This document shows, one piece after another, positions 41,201 to 46,841 of a stretch of 64,000 nucleotides of DNA (positions are counted from its first letter, which is position 1; every line of letters begins with the position of its first letter). The translations under genes were made by a program, and so were the position numbers. Source of the DNA: Rachycentron canadum (lineage: Eukaryota; Chordata; Actinopteri; Carangiformes; Rachycentridae); the NCBI GenBank assembly GCA_038496675.1, contig CM076663.1, forward strand, positions 13,662,954 to 13,726,953, given 5' to 3'. Under the pieces are notes generated by a model. That model saw nothing but the letters and a program-made list of their open reading frames with translations, was not told the origin of the DNA and searched no databases.

Positions 41201-43465
41201 TCCCCTCCTGATAGACACAATTTTCTTGGCTGCAGCTTGTCTCTTGCTGTTTGAGCACAAGTCTTGGATTTTAATGTAATTCCCTGAACGTCCACAGTCT
41301 CTCACACTCACAAGGACAAAGAGAGAGAGAAGCGAGACGTTTGGAGTTGGAAAGCATCCAGCTACATCATTCCTCACCACTAATCACATTTACAGATTGT
41401 GCTGTAATGGAACAGCTTAAAATGAGGGATGTGCACAGCCCCATTTTTTTTGCAGTCTATCAAACAGATTAAATATATAAGTCTACTGTAGTTTTTATTG
41501 ACTTTCAAACATTAGAATGAAGCACATCAGTCATTCTGGTACGTGCTCAGAGGAAAAGTACTTCATTTTCTTGATTCATTCACTACTCTTCTAATCCATC
41601 GGTTTAAGAAATAGATTTAATAACTCCTGCTTAATTAAATTTGGAGCATCAACATACTAATGCAACATCATGTCACTTTTAATCAATAACACTTCACAAA
41701 GACATCAATAAAAGAGAGGTGCTCCAACTAATCAACTAAATTCAGCCTCTGAGCCAGTTAGGCCTCACCACAAGTCTTAGAAGTGTGTTGTTGATTTTTT
41801 TTTAAGGGACCCGCTTTGAACGATGATTTGAGCGCCAGCAGCAGCAGCTCAGTGGAGATCAGCGGTTTGCAGAGTGAAGCCAAGATGTCAGGACGCTCAC
41901 ACACCCTGGTGCTGTCCTCAGACGAGGTACACGTACACACTAAAATATTTTCTTTTTCAGTGGAAGTTTGGCTATTTGGTATGAAGCAGTATTAACACAC
42001 AGATACAGAATCGACATACAATTGATTCATATCATTCAGAATGATTACTAAGAAAAAGCACTAAATCAAAGCTTGTCAATTCATATAAAATAACAGAACA
42101 TCGAAAAATCCAGACAGACAGACCACAGCTCTGTGAAATCTTTCAGTATATTTACTTAAAGTTTACATGGAAATAAAAACAAATTTACTCCGACAATACA
42201 TCTGTTTATTAATATGAAGTCCCATTTATCATCTTTATATATCGTTGACAAAAATGTCTTGTATTCTCTACAGTGAGTTGCTTCTCTCATATTCGTTCTG
42301 CAGATGACAAACATGCTAAAATCAGTGCACCGGTACAGGCTCATTGTATTCAAATGTCGTTTTCAGCTGCTGTAGTGGAAGCCATTTTGTTGCTGCTCTT
42401 TTAACAACCCAGTCATTTTCTGTTGTTTTCTATGCCGCCACATTCAGAGTCTGGATATGATAGATGATGAGGTGAGACTGAGGCGGCAAGCCTACAGGGG
42501 ACATGTTTTACTGAAAGTGTGTCTTGTGTATGTGTGTGTTGAGTATGAGCCATTTATCTGTGCTTCATTCCCACACAATTCATAGTTTATTTGTTTTTGT
42601 TTGTTTTTGCATGTCCCACAGTTTTAATGGGTTTCTTATTCTTATTTCCACTTTACATTTTTTATGGTGAACTCATTATTCAGCTAGTGTTCTGCAGGAA
42701 ATATATATATAATATACTGTCTGTGCAATGATGTATGTTTGCGCATCTGATCTGGTTTCATTTCTTTTTCTTTGCATTACATATGTTCAGATCCTAGACG
42801 AGGGACAGTTTTCAAAGCAGTATCAGTGGCAGAACCGCACCGTTACAGAGTGGACCTCCCAGCAAGTGGCTCGCTGGCTCATGGGCCTCAACTTAGAACA
42901 CCATATCCCAGAATTCACTGCCAAAAACATAGATGGAGAACAGTTGCTACAGCTGGATAGCACTGAGCTAAAGGTGGGTTAAAACATTTATAATGTTTTT
43001 ATACATATATTGTGAACATCTTGTAGACACATACAGATGAATTAGAGCCTGCAGATATCAATATAGTACATATTGGTATTAGTAGTGGTCTTTTTTCCAT
43101 AGATATTGTGATAATATCATTAGTTAGTTGAATCCTTTCAAAAATGTTTTTTATGTTATGAGTTTATATTAACCTAATTGAATACCTGTATATAATATCT
43201 ATCATTCCACAGGCTATAATGTCATGTAAGCAAGTAAATAGACCAAAGAAGCAGGAAGCTTAAGCACATTCTGTTGTTTCAGGCCCTTGGAGTCACTTCT
43301 TCACAGGACCGTGCCTTGATCAAGAAAAAGATCAAAGACCTTAAAGTTCTGATGGAGAAGGCCAAGAGGAACCGGGAGAAGGTGGAGAAACAGCGTGAGA
43401 AGCTACGGAAAAGAGAGCTGGAGCAGCAGCAGAAAGAGGCGCGCAAAGAAAGCGCAGCAGAGTGA
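2787..43465 (+). CDS. ppp1r9a: Neurabin-1 (protein phosphatase 1 regulatory subunit 9A), 19 coding exons
   Basis: Scaffold that binds F-actin and targets protein phosphatase 1 to dendritic spines and cell junctions. Joined exons keep frame and give about 1163 residues (human about 1100, with longer isoforms). Domains: N-terminal actin-binding region (about 1-145, with conserved GTHVSRIKDMFMQMG at 59-73); acidic stretch then PP1-docking motif KICF at 454-457; PDZ about 501-589 with GLGIS loop at 511-515; coiled coil about 592-625; long coiled coil about 670-822; serine-rich spliced region about 840-1042; SAM about 1061-1125; basic/glutamine-rich C-terminal helix. Coding exons: 2787-4175, 14920-15052, 16023-16143, 20408-20512, 25313-25448, 30097-30246, 32352-32405, 33255-33484, 35088-35184, 36601-36736, 38268-38356, 39182-39344, 39481-39550, 39876-39935, 40135-40183, 41807-41926, 42448-42471, 42791-42973, 43283-43465. 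The paralogue spinophilin (PPP1R9B) lacks the SAM domain, so neurabin-1 is preferred; synteny with asb4/pdk4/dync1i1 agrees. Confidence 0.95.
5332..5398. repeat. Microsatellite (GT)n followed by (TACA)n
   Basis: Uninterrupted GT repeat 5332-5376 directly followed by ACAT tetranucleotides and a short TA run. Confidence 0.95.
6585..6808 (+). repeat. Decayed dispersed fish repeat (GTTAGCAT / CATGGCTGTAG type)
   Basis: Recognised from memory as a very common percomorph repeat. Visible hallmarks are 'tttagtgccactatcaggtt', 'ctttggtgatttcctgactt', 'catgttagcatttggctc' and 'gagcatggctgtagatac'. The copy is diverged. Family name and class not assigned; a repeat-library search would settle it. Confidence 0.65.
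10143..10154 (+). repeat. Poly(G) run of 12
   Basis: Twelve consecutive G within AT-rich intron sequence. Likely polymorphic in length. Confidence 0.9.
11658..11684 (+). repeat. Poly(T) run of 27
   Basis: Twenty-seven consecutive T, followed shortly by A8 and a short GT repeat. Could be the poly(A) tail of a minus-strand retroposed element, but no recognisable body adjoins it. Confidence 0.85.
12719..13010 (+). repeat. Long CT-rich low-complexity tract
   Basis: About 290 nt almost free of purine runs, dominated by TCTCT/CCTT/TTTC words. The frames open across it (12717-13007) encode only Ser/Leu/Phe/Pro low complexity and are not genes. Confidence 0.8.
14920..15052 (+). CDS. ppp1r9a: ppp1r9a coding exon 2
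   Basis: Begins VFNTYSNEDYDRRNEEVDP, a block nearly invariant in neurabins, after acceptor TCTTCCAG. Ends ELFPVELEK with donor at 15053 (phase 1). Residues 464-507, leading into the PDZ domain. Confidence 0.95.
15053..16022 (+). other. ppp1r9a: ppp1r9a intron 2
   Basis: Contains an (ATT)n repeat at 15119-15142 just inside the intron. Nothing else recognised. Confidence 0.7.
15119..15142. repeat. Microsatellite (ATT)n
   Basis: Eight ATT/TAT units close to the intron 2 donor. Confidence 0.9.
16023..16143 (+). CDS. ppp1r9a: ppp1r9a coding exon 3 (PDZ, first half)
   Basis: Encodes DEDGLGISIIGMGVGADAG and onward, the PDZ carboxylate-binding loop and first strands. Acceptor TTTTCAG, donor AACAG|GTGAGA, phase 2 out. 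Confidence 0.95.
17280..17520 (+). repeat. Decayed dispersed fish repeat (GTTAGCATGTTAGCATG type)
   Basis: Contains 'tttgggtggattgataatga', 'gttagcatgctaac', 'cattgttagcatgttagcat' and 'ccactgtgcagcctcacaga', hallmarks (from memory) of the same common percomorph repeat superfamily as the copy near 6.6-6.8 kb. Internal order is rearranged and diverged. Confidence 0.65.
18176..18222. repeat. Microsatellite (CA)n, partly interrupted
   Basis: CA dinucleotides with two ACTC interruptions at the left end. Confidence 0.9.
18291..18315. repeat. Microsatellite (TC)n
   Basis: About a dozen TC units. Confidence 0.9.
18451..18497. repeat. Microsatellite (GT)n
   Basis: About 23 uninterrupted GT units. 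Confidence 0.95.
19440..19690 (+). repeat. Decayed dispersed repeat (CCAAAGAAGTTATGTTT / AAACTTGGTGGA type)
   Basis: The words 'cccaaagaagttatgttta', 'cagcaggattatgcaaaaag', 'ctgaactgatttgcaccaga' and 'cttggtggagggatgggact' match a dispersed element I remember as widespread in fish and other animals. Class not assigned. Confidence 0.65.
20408..20512 (+). CDS. ppp1r9a: ppp1r9a coding exon 4 (PDZ, second half)
   Basis: Encodes RIKVNDQIVEVDGTSLVGVT and the following PDZ helix. Acceptor TGTATCAG, donor CG|GTAAGG, phase 2 out. Confidence 0.95.
23975..24115 (+). repeat. Left piece of a dispersed fish repeat, with 16-bp tandem expansion
   Basis: Begins 'gaggcattatgttttcaggt' and continues 'catccttgtgaacaccatat', matching (from memory) the start of an abundant percomorph repeat. 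At 24012-24059 the unit AACACCATATCTCAGT is present three times with one or two changes per copy. Confidence 0.6.
24725..25005 (+). repeat. Right piece of the same dispersed fish repeat
   Basis: Contains 'ttcactttgattcaaggatg', 'agatcaaaggtcaaaattaa', 'ttttggccacaagtcaataa' and 'gtaacatcataatgttctcc', words that belong, from memory, downstream of the piece near 24.0 kb in the full-length element. Confidence 0.6.
25313..25448 (+). CDS. ppp1r9a: ppp1r9a coding exon 5
   Basis: Encodes RFVIGRERPGQ, the end of the PDZ, then a first coiled coil with LIQQTLEQERRQRELLEQQY. Acceptor TTGTTGCAG, donor GAG|GTAACG, phase 0 out. Confidence 0.95.
26956..26981. repeat. Microsatellite (CA)n
   Basis: Thirteen CA units. 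Confidence 0.9.
27355..27665 (+). repeat. Decayed dispersed fish repeat (ATTGATTTATTGAT / TGTCTATAAATTATCAGA type)
   Basis: The order 'gaattattgatttattgatc', 'ttgtctataaattatcagac', 'catattttgttttgtctgac', 'gctaaagaaaaatagaaaat', 'atttacattggagaatct' and a terminal 'cgaaaaatcaattcagcc' follows a common teleost repeat remembered for its AATCGATTA ends. Strongly diverged. Confidence 0.6.
28162..28207. repeat. Microsatellite (GT)n
   Basis: About 23 uninterrupted units. Confidence 0.95.
30097..30246 (+). CDS. ppp1r9a: ppp1r9a coding exon 6
   Basis: Encodes TGEYATDDEETGTPAAGGEK, then VFDLPETEDILSPSELDATK and KLYQKFRE. Matches the neurabin linker between the two coiled coils. Acceptor TTAAAGCAG, donor GAG|GTAAAC; 50 codons, phase 0 both ends. 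Confidence 0.93.
30247..32351 (+). other. ppp1r9a: ppp1r9a intron 6
   Basis: About 2.1 kb. AT-rich with T-rich runs near 31.6 and 31.9 kb; no gene or recognised repeat. Confidence 0.65.
32352..32405 (+). CDS. ppp1r9a: ppp1r9a coding exon 7
   Basis: Short 54-nt exon, 18 codons, LQIKHTVTEAEIQKLKNK, start of the long coiled coil. Acceptor CTTAACAG, donor AAG|GTAAGA, phase 0 both ends. Confidence 0.92.
32406..33254 (+). other. ppp1r9a: ppp1r9a intron 7
   Basis: AT-rich, nothing recognised. Confidence 0.65.
33255..33484 (+). CDS. ppp1r9a: ppp1r9a coding exon 8 (coiled coil)
   Basis: Encodes LASVEREKQRWEKEKSQLKA through KKYNKAKKLIKDFQQ, a strongly heptad-patterned coiled coil conserved in neurabin and spinophilin. 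Acceptor ACTTGCAG, donor CAGAA|GTAAGT, phase 2 out. Confidence 0.95.
33485..35087 (+). other. ppp1r9a: ppp1r9a intron 8
   Basis: About 1.6 kb. Two short direct duplications are visible (CAAGACATCTCA near 33.55 kb; GAGGCACCA near 34.3 kb). No gene. Confidence 0.65.
35088..35184 (+). CDS. ppp1r9a: ppp1r9a coding exon 9 (coiled coil)
   Basis: Encodes (K)EVEFIQKEDAERRRLEEAE and EIQGLQVR. Acceptor TCCCTCCAG, donor AGG|GTAAAT, phase 0 out. Confidence 0.94.
35185..36600 (+). other. ppp1r9a: ppp1r9a intron 9
   Basis: Much of it (about 35765-36365) is an AAGTC-rich dispersed repeat; the rest is plain AT-rich sequence. Confidence 0.65.
35765..36365 (+). repeat. AAGTC-rich dispersed repeat with another fragment inside
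   Basis: Both ends are full of CAAGTC/AAGTCAAG words (for example 'gatcaagcaagtcgcaagtc' and 'caagtctaagtcaagtacta'), typical from memory of a common teleost repeat. Between them, at about 36090-36125, is 'tgccaaagaggttttgtttt' followed by 'cacccgttcctgtttgtatt', resembling the start of the element family seen near 19.45 kb, and then an A/T-rich near-palindrome at 36145-36186. Confidence 0.55.
36601..36736 (+). CDS. ppp1r9a: ppp1r9a coding exon 10
   Basis: Encodes IAALESELMQLMKQNGIQVN, the end of the coiled coil, then an Asn-run (five N then SNS) and an Ala-run (five A). Acceptor CGCTACAG, donor CAAG|GTCTGT, phase 1 out. The runs are CAA- and GCA-type codon repeats and may vary in length. 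Confidence 0.9.
36785..37150 (+). repeat. Dispersed fish repeat (GAGTTAGATAAGAGGATC ... GGCTCCAGCTTCATAT type)
   Basis: Hallmarks in order: 'gagttagataagaggatcac', 'catagcttagcgcaaagact', 'ggtggaaacagctaccttgg', 'gaacaaataaaacatatagt', 'gtgctaagctaggctaatcg', 'cctggctccagcttcatatg'. This is a nearly full-length, moderately diverged copy of a repeat common in percomorph genomes (from memory). Confidence 0.7.
37398..37459. repeat. Microsatellite (CA)n, about 31 units
   Basis: Uninterrupted CA run, followed by ATACACAC variants to about 37477. Longest microsatellite in the window. Confidence 0.95.
38205..38252. repeat. (TG)24 tract beside a 3' splice site
   Basis: Forty-eight nt of perfect TG. 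It ends 15 nt before ppp1r9a exon 11 and occupies the place of the usual polypyrimidine tract. Confidence 0.95.
38268..38356 (+). CDS. ppp1r9a: ppp1r9a coding exon 11
   Basis: Encodes DLREGSLHSPSKKKSYRGLT then RDSISSTEGE. Acceptor TTACTATAG, donor GAG|GTTTGT. The 89-nt length means that skipping it alone would shift the frame; exons 10 and 11 together (225 nt) are in frame. Basic/serine-rich, likely phosphorylated linker. Confidence 0.88.
38357..39181 (+). other. ppp1r9a: ppp1r9a intron 11
   Basis: T-rich toward its 3' end (long pyrimidine tract from about 38990). The open frame at 38984-39625 merely joins this tract to exon 12. Confidence 0.7.
39182..39344 (+). CDS. ppp1r9a: ppp1r9a coding exon 12
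   Basis: Encodes VSEGHGSPAHSRSGSIRSAA, then a Gly/Ser/Pro-rich segment ending TTGVLQD. Acceptor TGTCATCAG, donor GATG|GTTTGT, phase 1 out. Low-complexity serine-rich linker. Confidence 0.85.
39481..39550 (+). CDS. ppp1r9a: ppp1r9a coding exon 13 (70 nt)
   Basis: Encodes GSQSMAMLSPSHSLEEHRQV and LDP. Acceptor GCAATCACAG, donor CCCGG|GTAAAG. It enters in phase 1 and leaves in phase 2. Without it, exons 14-15 are read in another frame that meets TGA in exon 16, so it is needed to reach the SAM domain. Confidence 0.8.
39757..39786. repeat. (TA)n/(CA)n microsatellite
   Basis: Short TA run passing into ACACAC, just upstream of exon 14. Confidence 0.85.
39876..39935 (+). CDS. ppp1r9a: ppp1r9a coding exon 14 (60 nt)
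   Basis: In the main frame encodes (G)SSLRKTKAKDHDPRASPGN. Acceptor TCATTCAG, donor AACAG|GTAAAT. Symmetric exon (phase 2 in and out), so it could be skipped without a frameshift. Confidence 0.82.
40135..40183 (+). CDS. ppp1r9a: ppp1r9a coding exon 15 (49 nt)
   Basis: In the main frame encodes SSTEPSAEDSPEKLTAK, a typical acidic/serine neurabin linker. Acceptor CTCTTTCAG after a long CT tract, donor AAG|GTACAA, phase 0 out. Confidence 0.82.
40184..41806 (+). other. ppp1r9a: ppp1r9a intron 15
   Basis: About 1.6 kb. Has a T19 run near 40580-40598. A segment near 41110-41190 faintly resembles a dispersed hAT-like repeat but is too diverged to call. Confidence 0.6.
41807..41926 (+). CDS. ppp1r9a: ppp1r9a coding exon 16
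   Basis: Encodes GPALNDDLSASSSSSVEISG then LQSEAKMSGRSHTLVLSSDE. Acceptor TTTTTTTTAAG, donor GAG|GTACAC; 40 codons, phase 0 both ends, so it could be a cassette exon. Confidence 0.88.
41927..42790 (+). other. ppp1r9a: ppp1r9a introns 16 and 17
   Basis: Two short introns flanking the 24-nt microexon at 42448-42471. No other feature. Confidence 0.65.
42448..42471 (+). CDS. ppp1r9a: ppp1r9a coding exon 17, 24-nt microexon
   Basis: Encodes SLDMIDDE. Flanked by CACATTCAG and GTGAGA and in phase 0 on both sides. Eight acidic residues just before the SAM exon; the size and symmetry are typical of neuron-regulated microexons. Confidence 0.8.
42791..42973 (+). CDS. ppp1r9a: ppp1r9a coding exon 18 (SAM domain)
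   Basis: Encodes ILDEGQFSKQYQWQNRTVTE, then WTSQQVARWLMGLNLEHHIP and the rest of the SAM core. Acceptor ATGTTCAG, donor AAG|GTGGGT, phase 0 out. SAM distinguishes neurabin-1 from spinophilin. Confidence 0.95.
43283..43465 (+). CDS. ppp1r9a: ppp1r9a last coding exon (end of SAM, C-terminal helix)
   Basis: Encodes ALGVTSSQDRALIKKKIKDL then a Lys/Arg/Glu/Gln-rich helix ending ARKESAAE and TGA at 43463-43465. Acceptor TTGTTTCAG. Confidence 0.95.
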   Translation, partial: ALGVTSSQDRALIKKKIKDLKVLMEKAKRNREKVEKQREKLRKRELEQQQKEARKESAAE

Positions 43466-45005
43466 AGCGAATCGTCAGATCACCAACTGCTTTACTGTAG
43501 CACCACAACAAGTAGCATCGAGGAACAGAACATCAGTAGGCCCCACAAATGAACCCTGAGGGACACCTACTCAGTAGTTCAACAGTTCTCAGTGGTGGAG
43601 CTCCACCCCAAACTGTCAGAGATTGTTGACTGACTATTCACCAAGCAAATTAAACCAAAACGAGCAATTGCATAATAGGATGCTGCCCCTTCTTATGCCT
43701 CGTTTTACAACCATCCTGTGTTTAGCCATTTAAGAATTTAATCTAGTTCTATTTATTTTGCTGTTTATAGCTTGTAAATTGGGTTTATTTATTCATATCC
43801 AAAGTAAGTCTGTGTTAAGATCACGTCATCCTCATCTCAATACATCCTCAGAGCCATCTGTGCTACCAATCACAAGACCTTTAGACACAACCATGTACAT
43901 ATGCAGTGATAAATACAAATACAAATATCTCTGATGTGCCATTTTGATAGATATATGTATAAACTGTTCAGATACATTGATCAGTGGAATCCATGTTGCT
44001 TTGAAGCACATACAGGTCAAGCAGTACTTATCTGCTTATCTTACTTATCTTACCACTGGGTGTCCCCATGCTGCTTACTTTCACTACTGACCAAGACAAC
44101 ACTGGAACTTTCCTGGACTGAACTGGGAACAAAGTGTCACTGAGAGAAACAACTCAGTATTTGCAAGAACACTGGAAGTGCAAGCACTGTAAATTTAACT
44201 TCTGCTCTGGCTCGTCCAGTGCCCCATGCAGTGTACATGTACCATAACTAAACTTCTCAAAGTATGAATGACAAGGACATGCTGTACTCATTGGACTGGT
44301 TCTAATGGAGACTTCAGGTACAATGTAATCATGAAATTTGTAACTTATCAAACCTGTACCGTAAACACACAAACAGAAAAAGATGCTAAAAAGAAACTTC
44401 CTGCTTATATGCATAATGTTGCTTTGACTCTGCTTGTAACCTGCTTTTGACCTCTTTTTATATTCTCTCGATAACAAAGTAATACCCCACCGCTGCCTTT
44501 AGAAATTCTAGAGTAGTAGAATTTTTATGAACTCTACCCGCTTCTGTGTGAGTGTTGAAACACATACGGTAGACTTAACCGAGTCATCATTCCTGATTGT
44601 TATTCTATTCTTTCAGAAGAATTACAGGTCAGTCAAGTTCACCATGCAAATTACTCTGGAATATTCTTAATATTTAGGAATGCTGCCATATACGTGGTTC
44701 TTCTCTGTGATCAAGGACAGATGCAGAAGGCGCAGAAATCGTCTTAAAGATTACCTGATACTACTGATGATATACTGGAAATTGCACCTGATAGATGCAA
44801 TATAGTTTTAATTTTCTTATGAAACCTCTTCAGTAAGATTTTCACTTTTTATTTACTTGTTAGATGAAAAATATACCTTAAACTGATTTTGATTTATGTA
44901 CTTTATGCAGTTCTTGTTTTAGAATTTAATATTATGAAACTCACTGAGAGACATGTTCCCTGTGTTACTTCTTTATCATTCCCAGGAATCATTACATAGG
45001 TTTAC

Positions 45006-45011
45006 AATAAA
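45006..45011 (+). terminator. ppp1r9a: Candidate poly(A) signal for ppp1r9a
   Basis: AATAAA about 1.5 kb after the stop codon. Confidence 0.35.
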
Positions 45012-45465
45012 TATAGAGACTTTAGTGTCACCGTGATAGAAATGAAGGCAGCTTTAGTTATTCTCCCTTTTTTCTTAAGGGTCCTGCCTGGTGCACTGGT
45101 AACAGGTTAAGAACAAGAATAGTTGGGGTTACAAGTACCGCCATGCAATGCAACAGTAAGACAGGTATCACTAATCTGTTAATGTTATTATTTATTTATT
45201 TCTGTATTTAATGAAGAAACTGACTATTGTTTATCTTATACAAAATAAGAGTGTTATTGATACCTAATAATGATTTATCCAGAATTGTACGATTTCTTCC
45301 TTTTGCCAAAACATAATTAAAACCGTTAATTAAAAGCGATTTAAAGATTTAAATGGTTGTAATGAAATGAGGACATGCAAATCGAGAAGAAATCACAGTA
45401 ATACTCTCCCATTGTGCTTGTGGTTTTCCTCTAATACAACCATAGTGCTGCTCCAGTGCTACTCT

Positions 45466-45471
45466 AATAAA
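45466..45471 (+). terminator. ppp1r9a: Candidate poly(A) signal for ppp1r9a
   Basis: AATAAA about 2.0 kb after the stop; TG/T-rich sequence follows within 40 nt. Confidence 0.35.
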
Positions 45472-45993
45472 CTGCTCATGATGTATTCTTATGAAATATT
45501 TTGTAACACTTGAACCTTTCTGTGAATACCCCCACCCTGTTAAGTCAGTCAGCAGACTGCACTCTTTTGACTCTTTTGTATGTATAGTAAAAACACTGAG
45601 AGCAATATGCTGTAAGAATCCTAAAGAAGCCTTGTTTTCTACTGTGTCAGTGTGTGTACACAGTTTGTGGGAGGGCTGAGGTGGCTAAAAGCTCAGACCT
45701 GAGCCGAATTGTGATTCCAGATTTTTTCTATGTGCTTGACTGAGATTGCCTAGCATGATGACACCAACGTATGGATGAGACCCTGGTGCTCCTTGCAATG
45801 TTTTGAGTCATGTCTGGAAGGGTTTGTCTTTCATGTGTGTAGAGAGCAAAAGATAATCACCACAAACTGCTAGCCATGCTTTCACTCTTTTAAAAACCTG
45901 TGCTTATTCTCTTTCTCCTCCTTTATTTGTCATTACCTTGCTCTCGTTTTTTGCATTCTGAAAAGTTGGAAAGGGCAGCTACCTGTCACACTG

Positions 45994-45999
45994 AATAAA
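45994..45999 (+). terminator. ppp1r9a: Candidate distal poly(A) signal for ppp1r9a
   Basis: AATAAA about 2.5 kb after the stop, with a TG/T-rich stretch (GCCTGTTTTCGTTTCTTC) just downstream. Confidence 0.35.
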
Positions 46000-46663
46000 A
46001 TGTGCAGTCACTGTCCATAGCCTGTTTTCGTTTCTTCTGTTTTTCCTCTACAGAGGTTTAAGAGGTCATTTGCAAGCCATAGACAGAATCTGTTTCCCAT
46101 ATAGCCCAACAAAACTCATATTATGACTGTTGTTTGTCTGCAATTTTTCCAGTCTTGACCTGTACAGTGCACATTAAAAGTAAGGATCCAGTTCAGCCAT
46201 ATCAAGATATGAGAAGAGTGCAGTATAGTACACCGGTAAACCATTGCTGTGCCCCTGCCTGTTCACGTGGCCTGCTATTTTTATCATGTGGCCATCCACT
46301 GCATGATGCCTTTCTCTTAGTTAACATCTCAGCAGATTGGTTGGCCTTGAGTCAGGCACAGTCAGTTGTAGCTCTCCAGTCCCTCCCTCTCTCCTTTCTA
46401 TTTATACTTAATTTCACTCCAGGACTATTTTCTCCCTCTGACGTCTCCTGTCACTTGTTGCCCTTTTTCTACTTCATTTCCGTCTTCCTTCCTCAAACAC
46501 CCCCCATGGCTTGGTCTTACGGAAGCCTACCAGTGTGGGTATGCTTAATTACTTAATTGTCACCATTTGTGCGTTTATTTCCAATCTCCTCCTTGCCTTG
46601 TGGAGAATATTAGTGTCTGAGACAGCTGGTTCAGCTGTGCAAGGCCCTTCTGTTAGGGAGTTC

Positions 46664-46841
46664 ATGGAGGAGTTGAGGCCCAGACAACAGGCTGTAAAGC
46701 AGCTAAAGCAAAACTTCCTGCAGGCCCTGCAGACCAACGATGCCCAGGAGGCCCTGCGGATTCTGCACACCAGCAAGCTAGACATTGACACAGTACTGGA
46801 GGTGGAGGACCCCAGCATGGTCCTGGCCTCATACAAACAAG
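46664..46841 (+). CDS. asb4: asb4 coding exon 1
   Basis: MEELRPRQQAVKQLKQNFLQ through VLASYKQ. Donor AAACAAG|GTAAGG, phase 1 out. Start codon choice uncertain. Confidence 0.8.

Larger units (their letters stand above)
43466..46663 (+). other. ppp1r9a 3' UTR and gap before asb4
   Basis: No coding exon seen. The first about 1.5-2.5 kb is probably ppp1r9a 3' UTR, given AATAAA signals at 45006, 45466 and 45994. No paraoxonase exon is recognisable here, although mammals carry the PON cluster at this place. The pyrimidine-rich part around 46380-46500 is probably asb4 5' flank or intron. Confidence 0.6.
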
